From contig NZ_CP119757.1 in NCBI RefSeq assembly GCF_029320955.1, positions 4,712,001 to 4,776,000 on the forward strand: a DNA stretch of 64,000 bases, given 5' to 3'. Position 1 is the first letter of the stretch. Each line of letters starts with the position of its first letter. The stretch is from Flavobacterium sp. YJ01. Its GTDB lineage: Bacteria; Bacteroidota; Bacteroidia; Flavobacteriales; Flavobacteriaceae. The position numbers and the translations under genes are program-made. The notes under the pieces are model-generated. The model saw nothing but the letters and a program-made list of their open reading frames with translations. It ran no database searches and had not been told where the DNA came from. Below, in pieces: positions 1-7,454 of the stretch.

Positions 1-2
1 AT

Positions 3-86
3 ATCGGAATTGTTAAAGGTTCGAATGAAGAACTAAGAAAAAAATGGCTTGAAAAAGTCTACCACTTTGGACTTCAAAACAAATAA
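3..86 (+). CDS. C-terminal end of an unidentified protein (partial)
   Basis: An open frame runs from the window edge to a TAA and encodes the last 27 residues of a protein ending HFGLQNK. The piece is charged and lysine-rich and shows no motif I recognise. It converges on dnaX, whose stop lies about 50 bases downstream. The gene's 5' part lies outside the window, so no function can be given. Confidence 0.5.
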   Translation: MGIVKGSNEELRKKWLEKVYHFGLQNK

Positions 87-134
87 AAATTTGTTGCAAA
101 TTACCAGAATTCGGATTGTGGCAAAAACAAGAGA

Positions 135-1900
135 TTAAAGATTTATATCCAGTCCAAATGTAGTACGTAAAAGTTCAATGCTTGGATTGATTTCTAAGAA
201 ACGATTGTATCGATCTTGGTCATTAAAGGCTCTTACTGCTTTAATCTCTTCGTTTACAATTACTTCAATTGTAATGTCATGATTGTGTAAGTGACCTTTT
301 AAATATCCTAGTAAACCATTTATCTGAGCTTCAAAATCCAATTTGGAACCTTCATTTGGCAATTCGTAAGTAATTGTTGTGCCATTCAAAACTGGATCAC
401 TAATCAATAGAATCGATTCCATAATCTTAAGTCCTTTTTGGCCTAAACGTTCCGCATATTTGTTCCAATGAAGACGCATGTCGGTTTCGTTAAATTCTTC
501 TGTTAGTAAAACAGTCGTAGGTTTAACGTATGTTTTGCCGCTGGCTTCCATTTCTTTTTTCTTGCGAATACTAGCAAGCGAAAAAGCAGAAACTTTTGGT
601 GTGCCGTCTGTTTCCGTTTTGGGAGGCTCTGGAGTCTGAACTTTTGGAGTTTCTGAAATTTGTTCTGACTGAGAACTTACTGTTTTTGGTTCTGTTGTCG
701 TTTGAGTTGCTTGATTTTCAACTGCAACATTAGATTTTGGACTTTCGACTTGAGACTTCGGACTAGCAACTTCAACAATAGAATACCCGCCGTTTTTAAA
801 ATAAACGGGAGGAATTATGAATTGCTCAGCTTTTTTTTTTCTCCATCAAAGTTGATAGAGGCTAATTGCATCAAACATAATTCAACTAAAAGACGTTGAT
901 TTTGACTTAATTTGTATTTTAAATCACAGTCGTTTGCGATGTCAATTCCTTTTAATAAAAATTCCTGAGAACATTTTTGAGATTGAACGGCATACATTTG
1001 TTGCGCTTGTTCTCCAACTTCTAATAAAGCAATCGTAGAAGGCGTTTTGCTTACCAACAAATCTCTAAAGTGAGAAGCTAAACCTGCAATAAAATGATGT
1101 CCGTCAAAGCCTTTTGCAAGAATATCATTGTAAGCTAACAAAAGATTCGGAATTTCATTTTCTAAAAGCAAGTCGGTAATCGAAATATAAGTTTCGTAAT
1201 CTAAAACGTTTAGATTTTCGGTTACGGCTTGACGTGTTAAATTTGTTCCGCAATACGAAACTACACGGTCAAAAATAGACAAAGCATCACGCATTGCACC
1301 ATCCGCTTTTTGAGCAATAATGTGCAGAGCATCATCCTCAAAAACGATTCCTTGACTTTCAGCAACATCGGCTAAATGTTCTTTAGTATCTTTTACGGTA
1401 ATTCTTTTGAAATCGAATATCTGGCAACGGGATAAAATCGTTGGTAGAATTTTGTGTTTTTCTGTTGTTGCTAAAATGAAAATAGCGTGTTTTGGCGGTT
1501 CTTCTAATGTTTTAAGAAAAGCATTAAAAGCAGCCGAAGACAACATGTGGACCTCGTCAATAATATAAACTTTATATTGACCAGTTTGCGGCGGGATTCT
1601 AACTTGATCAATCAAGCTACGAATATCGTCAACGGAGTTATTTGAAGCAGCATCTAACTCAAAAACGTTAAAAGCAAAATCTTCAGTTGGATCATCATAT
1701 CCAGGCTGGTTAATTTTTCGAGCCAAGATACGCGCACAAGTCGTTTTACCAACTCCACGTGGTCCTGTAAATAAAAGAGCAGAAGCCAAGTGATTGGTTT
1801 CAATAGCATTCAACAAAGTGTTGGTAATGGCTTTTTGCCCCACAACATCCTTAAACGTCTGCGGGCGATATTTACGTGCCGATACTACAAATTGTTCCAT
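135..1900 (-). CDS. dnaX: DNA polymerase III subunit gamma/tau, expressed through a -1 frameshift
   Basis: Clamp-loader ATPase of the replicative polymerase. The first frame (1900 down to 815, 361 codons) carries the AAA+ domain: Walker A GPRGVGKT at residues 46-53, DEVH box at 115-118, and the sensor-like segment LSRCQIFDF. It ends four codons after a run of ten A on the coding strand. Reading one base back on that run opens a frame that continues without a stop through a Pro/Thr/Lys-rich linker into a C-terminal domain ending at 135, giving a 588-residue tau-like product; the unshifted product would be gamma-like. The zinc-binding cysteine module usually found between Walker A and B is absent. 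A simple sequencing or assembly error in the A run is the alternative, but the E. coli-type slippery heptamer and a downstream hairpin favour a real shift. Initiator ATG is at 1900. Confidence 0.9.
786..812 (-). promoter_or_regulatory. Stem-loop downstream of the dnaX slippery run
   Basis: On the coding strand CCTCCCGTTT pairs with AAACGGCGGG (ten positions, one mismatch, one G-U) around a short A/T loop. It begins 18 nt after the A run, farther than the 5-9 nt common in ribosomal frameshift signals, so its role is an inference. Confidence 0.5.
831..840 (-). promoter_or_regulatory. dnaX slippery run (A10) for -1 frameshift or transcript slippage
   Basis: Ten consecutive A on the coding strand, placed so that the zero-frame codons end AAA AAG, the same A AAA AAG register used in E. 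coli dnaX. Zero frame stops 4 codons later; the -1 frame is open for about 230 codons. A run this long could also promote RNA polymerase slippage, as known for Thermus dnaX. GGAG just upstream on the coding strand may act as a weak stimulator. Confidence 0.7.
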
Positions 1901-2085
1901 ATTCTTTTTTATTCGATAGCAAATATAGTCTGAAAATTACCAAATCACAAATATGAAAATCATAAATCTTTTAGTGAATTTCTGAGTGGTTTGAGTTTGA
2001 GAATGTAACGTTCATTTAATCTTTCTATCATAATTATTTTTATATTTTTACTTGATTGTATATCCTTTATTAATATGAAAAAATT

Positions 2086-2568
2086 ATGCAACAATATTAC
2101 TACCAAAATAACATTTTAAATTTAAAAGTAAAAAGATCTCCATTCTTAGTTAGAATAGTAATGTTTGTTTTGGCTTTTTCTTTTTTTATTTTGCCAATAT
2201 GCGGAGCAATTTTCAGTGTAGCAATTGGGGAAGGTCTACATATTGGTTTTTTTGTTGGAATCGGAATTTTTTCACTTTTTGGATTTTACCTTATTAGAGT
2301 TTCATTGTGGAATACTTATGGTGAAGAAACAATAATATTTTTTGAAAATAAAATTATTTATGAAGCTAATTACGGTTGGTTTAAAGATGGAAAAAAAGAG
2401 ACAATAATCTCAAATCCTGATTTTTACGTTGCTCCATCGGGCTATGAAGAAGATAAGGAAGGAGTTTTAGTTATTGCTTCTAATGATGCTAAAATTGAAT
2501 CTGTTGTGAAAATGAAAATTTTTCAATTGGAAGAACTAATTTCGATTTTACATACTTCAGCACAGTAA
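2086..2568 (+). CDS. Uncharacterised two-helix membrane protein
   Basis: A 160-residue protein with two hydrophobic segments near residues 22-48 and 52-72, separated by a short glycine-rich turn, followed by a soluble C-terminal half rich in beta-type residues. The shape resembles small PH-like or YcxB-like membrane proteins, but no diagnostic motif is visible and I do not assign a family. It stands alone between dnaX (divergent) and the BON lipoprotein gene. The ATG at 2086 lies in an A/T-rich leader without a Shine-Dalgarno. Confidence 0.7.
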   Translation: MQQYYYQNNILNLKVKRSPFLVRIVMFVLAFSFFILPICGAIFSVAIGEGLHIGFFVGIGIFSLFGFYLIRVSLWNTYGEETIIFFENKIIYEANYGWFKDGKKETIISNPDFYVAPSGYEEDKEGVLVIASNDAKIESVVKMKIFQLEELISILHTSAQ

Positions 2569-2670
2569 AGTATTTACTGGAAAACATATAAATCTCATCA
2601 CAACATCTTATAATGTTTTGATACTTAATCTGTTTAATTTTAGAATAGTTAATTATTAAAAGAAAGTATT

Positions 2671-3150
2671 ATGAAAATGAAGTCAATTTTATTAGGAATG
2701 GCACTTGCTGTTTCTTTAATCGCCTGCGCTCCCAAAGATGCAGACATAGAAAAAGCAATTAGCGAAAAATTAAACGATGCTCCTGAAATTCAGGTCACTG
2801 TACATGATGGTATTGCTACAATTACAGGAACTTGTGAAGACGAAATTTTTAAGAAAAATATTGAAAAAAGTGTTCGATCTGTAAAAGGTGTTAAATCTGT
2901 TGTAAACACTTGCGAACTTGCCAGAGCCAATCAAGAACCTGCGGCTGCAGCTGTTGTTATTAATCCAGATACAGAATTAGATAAATCGATACACAAAGTT
3001 GTAGATGCTTATGATGGTGTTAGCGCGACTGTTGTTGGAGGTGTAGTGACACTTTCGGGTGAAATTAAAAGAGATAAACTGCAACCTTTAATGCAAAGTA
3101 TTCAGGAATTGCATCCTAAAAAAGTCGACAATAAATTGATTATTAAATAA
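2671..3150 (+). CDS. Lipoprotein with two BON domains
   Basis: A 159-residue protein with a lipoprotein signal peptide (hydrophobic stretch ending in LIAC, lipid-anchored Cys at about residue 19) and two BON repeats: about 27-83, with the core VTVHDGIATITGTCEDE, and about 105-158, with SATVVGGVVTLSGEIKRD. BON domains bind phospholipid or other envelope ligands; OsmY and Kbp are examples. The next gene, only seven bases downstream, encodes a LysM protein with a BON-like N-terminus, so the two are probably co-transcribed and act in envelope or osmotic stress. The specific ligand is unknown. Confidence 0.8.
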   Translation: MKMKSILLGMALAVSLIACAPKDADIEKAISEKLNDAPEIQVTVHDGIATITGTCEDEIFKKNIEKSVRSVKGVKSVVNTCELARANQEPAAAAVVINPDTELDKSIHKVVDAYDGVSATVVGGVVTLSGEIKRDKLQPLMQSIQELHPKKVDNKLIIK

Positions 3151-3157
3151 GAGTATT

Positions 3158-3532
3158 ATGAGTTTACAAGATAAATATAAAGAATTGACAAATTTGGCTT
3201 CTGAATTGGGAGCAACAAATTTGGAAGTAAGAGAGCAAGATAATGTATTGTATATCGACGGAATAGTAAAATCGGCAGAAGATAAAGAGAAGCTTTGGAA
3301 TTCTTATGGTGCGATTGATCCCGATTACAGATCTGCAGATGTTGTAATGAATATTAAAGTTGCTGAAAGTGCTTCAAAAGAATATACAGTTAAGAGTGGT
3401 GATTCACTTTCGAAAATAGGAAAAGAGTTTGGCGTTTCTTGGCAAACAATCTTCGAAGCTAATAAAGATGTTATTTCAAACCCTGATTTAATTCAGCCAG
3501 GCTGGAAATTAAAAATACCAACAGTATTGTAA
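3158..3532 (+). CDS. LysM domain protein with BON-like N-terminus (Kbp/YgaU-like)
   Basis: A 124-residue protein. The C-terminal 50 residues are a LysM module: YTVKSGDSLSKIGKEFGVSW at about 75-94, then IFEANKDVI and the closing IQPGWKLKIP. The N-terminal half (DNVLYIDGIVKSAEDKEKLW) looks like one BON repeat. There is no signal peptide, as in E. coli Kbp (YgaU), a cytosolic potassium-responsive BON-LysM protein, which is the closest architecture I know. It is the second gene of a pair with the BON lipoprotein and is followed by a strong terminator. Confidence 0.8.
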   Translation: MSLQDKYKELTNLASELGATNLEVREQDNVLYIDGIVKSAEDKEKLWNSYGAIDPDYRSADVVMNIKVAESASKEYTVKSGDSLSKIGKEFGVSWQTIFEANKDVISNPDLIQPGWKLKIPTVL

Positions 3533-3544
3533 TTTTACTGTTTA

Positions 3545-3575
3545 GAAAGCCCTTCTTTTAAGATGGGCTTTTTTT
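3545..3575 (+). terminator. Rho-independent terminator after the BON/LysM pair
   Basis: AAAGCCC and GGGCTTT arms around a 12-nt loop, followed by a run of seven T. Confidence 0.85.
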
Positions 3576-3596
3576 ATATAATCTTCTGTGAAATTA

Positions 3597-3618
3597 TTAC
3601 CAATTTTTGGTAACTTTA
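3597..3618 (+). promoter_or_regulatory. Candidate parDE promoter with overlapping operator
   Basis: A perfect inverted repeat TTACCAA-TTT-TTGGTAA directly abuts and overlaps TAACTTTA, a 7-of-8 match to the Bacteroidota -7 box TAnnTTTG, 20 nt before the parD ATG. ParD-type ribbon-helix-helix antitoxins usually repress their own promoter at such palindromes; the assignment is inferred from position. Confidence 0.5.
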
Positions 3619-3637
3619 CAATCTTATAAGAAATAAT

Positions 3638-3886
3638 ATGGGAAGAAATACTTCTATATCGCTTGGAAATCATTTTGAAAACTTCATAGAAAACAGTCTT
3701 TCGGACGGAAGATATAAGAATGCCAGTGAAGTTGTTAGGGCAGGATTGCGACTTTTGGAAGAAGAAGAAAGCAAATTAATTGTTTTGAAAAAGGCAATTC
3801 AAGATGGAATTAATAGTGGACGTGCCGAAAATTTTGATCCAAATGAACATCTTAAAAGCTTAAAAGCAAAGAGAAAAAATGGCTAA
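3638..3886 (+). CDS. parD: ParD-family antitoxin (ribbon-helix-helix)
   Basis: An 82-residue protein. The first 45 residues are a ribbon-helix-helix DNA-binding domain (NTSISLGNHFENFIENSL, then GRYKNASEVVRAGLRLLEEEE), as in ParD/CC2985-type antitoxins. The charged C-terminal half (GRAENFDPNEHLKSLKAKRK) is the part that wraps the toxin in this family. The stop overlaps the start of the toxin gene by eight bases, giving translational coupling. It should neutralise ParE and, with it, repress the operon at the palindrome upstream. Confidence 0.85.
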   Translation: MGRNTSISLGNHFENFIENSLSDGRYKNASEVVRAGLRLLEEEESKLIVLKKAIQDGINSGRAENFDPNEHLKSLKAKRKNG

Positions 3887-4172
3887 ATATTATTTGACAA
3901 ATAAAGCTGTTGAAGATTTAGCTGATATTTGGAATTATACTTTTGAGGAATGGTCAGAAAAACAGGCTGATAAATATTATCTTCTACTTTTAGATTCTTG
4001 TCAGGAAGTTGCTGAGAATCCTAATCTTGGAAAGAAATACGATAATGTTACAGAAAAATTATTAGGTTATAAATCTAATGAACACATTTTATTTTATCGG
4101 ATTATTTCAAAACAAGAAATTGAAATTATTAGGGTTCTTCACGGGAGAATGGATTTGAAAACTAAATTTTAA
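3879..4172 (+). CDS. parE: ParE/RelE-superfamily toxin
   Basis: A 97-residue protein with the RelE/ParE fold pattern: YYLTNKAVEDLADIWNYTFEEW at the start, ADKYYLLLLDSCQEVAENPNLGKKYD in the middle, and the closing strand HILFYRII...IEIIRVLHGRMDLK. ParE members poison DNA gyrase. The length and the overlapping upstream antitoxin are normal for the family, and nothing looks truncated. Whether this one targets gyrase or acts as an mRNase cannot be read from sequence alone. Confidence 0.85.
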   Translation: MAKYYLTNKAVEDLADIWNYTFEEWSEKQADKYYLLLLDSCQEVAENPNLGKKYDNVTEKLLGYKSNEHILFYRIISKQEIEIIRVLHGRMDLKTKF

Positions 4173-4213
4173 TGCTTTTTTGAATTCAAAATGCATTAAA
4201 GATTTTCTAATTA

Positions 4214-4258
4214 TATGACATTCCGAAAAAGGCTTGATTCCGTTCTCGGAATGTCATA
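4214..4258. repeat. 13-bp perfect inverted repeat between convergent genes
   Basis: TATGACATTCCGA and its exact complement flank a 19-nt loop. It sits between parE and the convergent 97-residue gene. There is no T tract next to the stem, so it is not a standard terminator; it may be a palindromic intergenic repeat or an RNA 3'-end stabiliser. Confidence 0.6.
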
Positions 4259-4316
4259 GATTATTAATCCTTGTTTGTTCTCTTTCTTTTTTTTGATTTT
4301 AGGAAATTAACCGAAA

Positions 4317-4610
4317 CTATCTTCCTCTAATGCTTAAATCAAATAAAAATTTTGCTGTTTCCTGATCAGAATCTGCCGAGAAGCCAGCCACATAAACTCC
4401 TTTTTTTCCCGAAGTTGATTTAATTCCGTATACAACCGCCTCATCTGCTGGGTCCGAATTACCCTCGTATCGATACACATGAACAATTTCAAATTTGTCA
4501 GGATTTCTTTTAATCATTTCTGCATTTCGATTAAAATCGCACGTAAATCCTTTTTCATTCAATTGATCTAAAGCCTTTGAAACAGTTGCGTAATGATACA
4601 TTCTTTTCAT
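4317..4610 (-). CDS. Small conserved hypothetical protein
   Basis: A 97-residue soluble protein beginning [22 protein letters not shown], with [24 protein letters not shown] in the middle. From memory, Bacteroidota genomes carry many small proteins of this type, some labelled phosphoribosylpyrophosphate synthetase. It is far too short for that enzyme and lacks its PRPP-binding loop, so I would not transfer that name. No signal peptide or membrane segment. It is a single gene, divergent from rnpB. Confidence 0.65.
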   Translation of the reverse strand: MKRMYHYATVSKALDQLNEKGFTCDFNRNAEMIKRNPDKFEIVHVYRYEGNSDPADEAVVYGIKSTSGKKGVYVAGFSADSDQETAKFLFDLSIRGR

Positions 4611-4708
4611 GATAAACTGAATTTAATAATTATATAATTTTAAAGATAACTATTTTAAAATTAAAAAGTTATAACGAAAGTCATAAAAACAGAAATTTAA
4701 AATGATTA

Positions 4709-4735
4709 TTGTTAGTTCTTAAATCGCTACTTTTG
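4709..4735 (+). promoter_or_regulatory. rnpB promoter
   Basis: TTG and, 16 nt later, TACTTTTG match the Bacteroidota -33/-7 pattern (TTG, TAnnTTTG). The -7 box ends four bases before the P1 helix of RNase P RNA, the expected start point. Confidence 0.7.
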
Positions 4736-4737
4736 CA

Positions 4738-5080
4738 GCGCAGACCGCCTTATCGTCGTCTCGTCTTTTGGGACGAGAGGGAGGAAAGTCCGGACACCAC
4801 AGAGAAGCATAGCGGGTAACGCCCGTCGGCCTCGTCTCGTTCTTGAAACGAGATGGGATTAGGACAAGTGCAGCAGAAAGTATGTACAGGTAATGCTGTA
4901 GTGAAACCAGGTAAACTCTATGCGGTGAAATACCAAGTATATCGGCATTTAAGGGCTTCTCGTTCGTTGCCGAAGGGTAGGTAGATTGAGTCCCGAAGTA
5001 ATTCTGGATCTAGATAAATGATAAGGTATTGTTTTGTTGCAAAATAAGACAAGAACAGAATCCGGCTTACAGGTCTGCAT
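4738..5080 (+). ncRNA. rnpB: RNase P RNA (M1 RNA)
   Basis: Catalytic RNA that trims tRNA 5' leaders. The 5' end GCAGACC (4740-4746) pairs with GGTCTGC (5072-5078) as helix P1. The universally conserved core GAGGAAAGTCCGGAC begins at 4781, and its partner region ACAGAATCCGGCTTAC lies at 5055-5070, as in bacterial type A RNAs. A hairpin with arms GTCTCGTC and GACGAGA follows P1. Length of about 340 nt is normal. A T-rich run directly follows the 3' end. It needs the RnpA protein, which is not encoded here. Confidence 0.95.
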
Positions 5081-5086
5081 TTTTTA

Positions 5087-5094
5087 TATATTTG
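5087..5094 (+). promoter_or_regulatory. Candidate -7 promoter box of the symporter gene
   Basis: TATATTTG fits TAnnTTTG exactly and lies 22 nt before the ATG, directly after the rnpB 3' end. The -33 element is weak (TTA at 17 nt spacing). Confidence 0.5.
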
Positions 5095-5116
5095 TGAAAC
5101 TATCTAACCCAATTTC

Positions 5117-6364
5117 ATGAATATTTCGACTCCAAATCCTTCTTCAAAAACTAAAAAAAGTCTTTTTCGTATTGTAATTACCAATCTTACTTTTTGGGTA
5201 TTAATTGCAATTATTGCAGGTGTTTTACTCGGACATTTTTCTCCAGAAAATGGTATGAAAATGGAAATTTTAGGTAAAAGATTTGTCGACTTAATCAAAC
5301 TTTTTATTGGTCCAATTATTTTTCTGACAATTGTTTTGGGAATTTCTGGAATGGGGAATTTAAAAAAAGTTGGAAGAATTGGCGTAAAAGCATTAGCCTA
5401 TTTTGAGGTAGTTTCTACCGTTGCTTTGGCAATTGGAGTAGCAGTAGCTTATTTTTTTCAGCCTGGGAAAATAGATAAATCTGGATTAACTTTAGGAGAT
5501 GCTAGCCAATATACAAACGGAAGCGCAAAAGATTTTTCATGGCTTCAGTTTTTCTTTTCCAATTTTACACTTCAAGTTTTATTAGCCGCAATTATCTGCG
5601 GAATTGCATTGAATTTTTATTCGAAAAGAGAACAGACAATTTTGGTTTTAGAACGAATTTCTAAAGTGGTTTTCTTCGGTTTAAAGTACGTAATGTATCT
5701 CGCTCCAATTGGCGCTTTTGGCGGAATGGCATATACTATTGGTAAATTTGGTTTGGCAACTTTAATTCCGTTAGGAAAATTAATGCTTTGCGTGTATTTA
5801 ACAATGGTTTTATTTGTATTTCTGATTTTAGGAAGTATTCTGAAATATTATAAAATCAGTATTCTTTCTATTTTAAAATACATTAAAGAAGAACTTTTAT
5901 TGGTTTTAGGGACTTCCTCTTCTGAAGCAGCTTTGCCTAGTATTATGGTAAAGTTAGAAAGAATGGGCTGCAGTAAATCGGTTGTGGGACTCGTGATTCC
6001 CACGGGTTATTCTTTTAATCTTGATGGAACTTCGATTTATTTATCGATGTCGGTGATTTTTTTGGCGCAATTATATGATGTTCATTTGAGTTTCTTCGAA
6101 ATTCTTACGGTAATCGGAATTTTAATGATTACTTCGAAAGGAGCAGCGGGCGTTACCGGAAGCGGGTTTATAGTTTTGGCATCTACTTTAACGGCATTGC
6201 ATAAAATTCCGGTAGAAGGTTTGGCTTTTTTGCTGGGAGTTGATAAATTTATGAGCGAAGCCAGAGCGATTACAAACTTGATTGGAAATACAGTTGCAAC
6301 GATAATTATTTCTAAAACAGAAAGGGATTTTACTGAACTGAATCTTGATCCTGTTTCAGAGTAA
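5117..6364 (+). CDS. Dicarboxylate/amino acid:cation symporter (DAACS family)
   Basis: A 415-residue inner-membrane carrier of the GltP/DctA/SLC1 family, importing C4-dicarboxylates or acidic amino acids with H+ or Na+. About eight membrane helices are visible. The family signatures are present: the serine-rich hairpin GTSSSEAALPSIM at about 267-279, PTGYSFNLDGTSIYLSMSV at about 295-313, and the helix 8 region SKGAAGVTGSGF with GVDKFMSEARAITNLIGN near the end. Length is typical. Substrate (glutamate, aspartate or succinate) cannot be settled from sequence. It is monocistronic, between rnpB and a palindromic element. Confidence 0.9.
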   Translation: MNISTPNPSSKTKKSLFRIVITNLTFWVLIAIIAGVLLGHFSPENGMKMEILGKRFVDLIKLFIGPIIFLTIVLGISGMGNLKKVGRIGVKALAYFEVVSTVALAIGVAVAYFFQPGKIDKSGLTLGDASQYTNGSAKDFSWLQFFFSNFTLQVLLAAIICGIALNFYSKREQTILVLERISKVVFFGLKYVMYLAPIGAFGGMAYTIGKFGLATLIPLGKLMLCVYLTMVLFVFLILGSILKYYKISILSILKYIKEELLLVLGTSSSEAALPSIMVKLERMGCSKSVVGLVIPTGYSFNLDGTSIYLSMSVIFLAQLYDVHLSFFEILTVIGILMITSKGAAGVTGSGFIVLASTLTALHKIPVEGLAFLLGVDKFMSEARAITNLIGNTVATIIISKTERDFTELNLDPVSE

Positions 6365-6470
6365 TTTTGCTACAAACACGCTAGGTCGCAAAGCTTTTGT
6401 TTCCCCTTGAGCTAAAAAATTTCTAGATGAAAAAACTTTCCGACTTAGCGTCTTTGTGGCAAAAAAAAAA
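6364..6470. repeat. Palindromic intergenic element between convergent genes
   Basis: The two ends are imperfect inverted copies: TGCTACAAACACGCTAGGTC on the left and, on the other strand, TGCCACAAAGACGCTAAGTC on the right (17 of 20 identical), with the similarity fading inwards to about 35 bp. The middle is unpaired. A run of ten A closes the right side and would read as a T tract for the minus-strand gene side. It fills the space between the symporter and the small membrane protein gene. Confidence 0.65.
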
Positions 6471-6471
6471 A

Positions 6472-6666
6472 CTATGATTCGTCTTTTGTTGCACGCACTA
6501 AACTAATGCCTGAAGTAAAAAAGACAATACCTAATATTCCGTATATAATAAGCGATTTTATATCTCTGGTTTCTCCAGAAGTGCCAGCAAAAATAACTGC
6601 GGTATAAATAAGTCCTACAATTCCGAGAATGGTTAATAATGCTCCGAAAAATCTTTTAAGGTTCAT
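6472..6666 (-). CDS. Small two-helix membrane protein
   Basis: A 64-residue protein made of two hydrophobic helices (about 5-27 and 38-56) joined by the polar loop GTSGETRDIKS, and ending ATKDES. No family motif is visible. Size and composition resemble small flavobacterial inner-membrane proteins of unknown role. It converges on the symporter gene, separated by the palindromic element. Confidence 0.55.
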   Translation of the reverse strand: MNLKRFFGALLTILGIVGLIYTAVIFAGTSGETRDIKSLIIYGILGIVFFTSGISLVRATKDES

Positions 6667-6829
6667 GATGATTAGATTTAAAATTTCTATAATAAAAGTA
6701 TGTTGAAAAATATTAGTTATTGTTATACAATTGTTTACTAGAAATTATAAGATTTTCAGGATAAAATTGCTATTTTTTATAATGTAAGAAAATAATTAAA
6801 ATAATATTAGGAAAATATACTTTTAGTAC

Positions 6830-6837
6830 TATTTTTG
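6830..6837 (+). promoter_or_regulatory. Candidate -7 promoter box
   Basis: TATTTTTG fits TAnnTTTG exactly, 24 nt before the ATG of the next gene. No clear TTG is seen at -33. Confidence 0.45.
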
Positions 6838-6861
6838 TCGCAACCAATTTAATAACTAACC

Positions 6862-7404
6862 ATGACAAAAAACTACTTTGTTCTATTGCTTTCTGTTCTT
6901 TTTATAAATGTTGCTAAAGCTCAAGATGAAGCTCCGACATCAGTTGTAAAACATCAATTTAAAATAAATTTATTATTGCCAGGATTTGTCTATGAGCATG
7001 GTTTTAATGCTAAAAACACTTTGTATTCTGAAGCGAGCTTAGGATTTGGATTTCAAGCCAATTCAAACAATTCTAATTTTGCCATTTTCCCTAATATTAA
7101 TGAACAGTTTCGTCATTATTATAATCTTGAAAAAAGAGCAGAAAAAGGAAAAAGAACAGCAAGAAATTCAGGGAATTATGTAGCAGCAAACGCTGTTTAC
7201 AGTTTCGGTTCTATTTCGACAAATGATAATTATAGAGAAGCTTCTTCTTCCTTTACGCTTGGTGCACTTTGGGGTTTACAGCGTACTTACAAAGGAAGAT
7301 TTAATCTAGAGTTTAATGCTGGACCAGGAGTCAATTTTGATGAATATGATAGCGAATTTGTACCAATTGTCAATTTTACTTTGGGCTGGGTTATAGGAAA
7401 ATAA
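6862..7404 (+). CDS. Predicted outer-membrane beta-barrel protein, uncharacterised
   Basis: A 180-residue exported protein with a Sec signal peptide (MTKNYFVLLLSVLFINVAKAQ, cleavage after the AKAQ region). The mature part alternates polar and aromatic residues in short strands (FKINLLLPGFVYEHGF, TLYSEASLGFGFQ, FNLEFNAGPGVNFD) and ends with the strand IVNFTLGWVIGK, as in small eight-stranded barrels. No enzyme motif. It is followed by a strong bidirectional terminator shared with the convergent response-regulator gene. Confidence 0.65.
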   Translation: MTKNYFVLLLSVLFINVAKAQDEAPTSVVKHQFKINLLLPGFVYEHGFNAKNTLYSEASLGFGFQANSNNSNFAIFPNINEQFRHYYNLEKRAEKGKRTARNSGNYVAANAVYSFGSISTNDNYREASSSFTLGALWGLQRTYKGRFNLEFNAGPGVNFDEYDSEFVPIVNFTLGWVIGK

Positions 7405-7412
7405 AACTCGTG

Positions 7413-7454
7413 TAAAAATAGAAAAACCTTGACGAATCAAGGTTTTTCTATTTT
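7413..7454. terminator. Bidirectional terminator
   Basis: AAAAATAGAAAAACCTTG pairs with CAAGGTTTTTCTATTTT over 17-18 bp around a six-base loop, with A runs on one side and T runs on the other. It serves both the barrel gene and the response-regulator gene; the latter's stop codon lies inside it. Confidence 0.85.

Noticed and set aside
135..551. Separate small gene for a 138-residue protein
   Set aside because: The upstream sequence is open in the same frame back to the A run and encodes the tau C-terminal region, so it is part of dnaX.
702..899. A 65-codon open frame on the plus strand
   Set aside because: It is antisense to dnaX, with a codon pattern explained by the dnaX frame.
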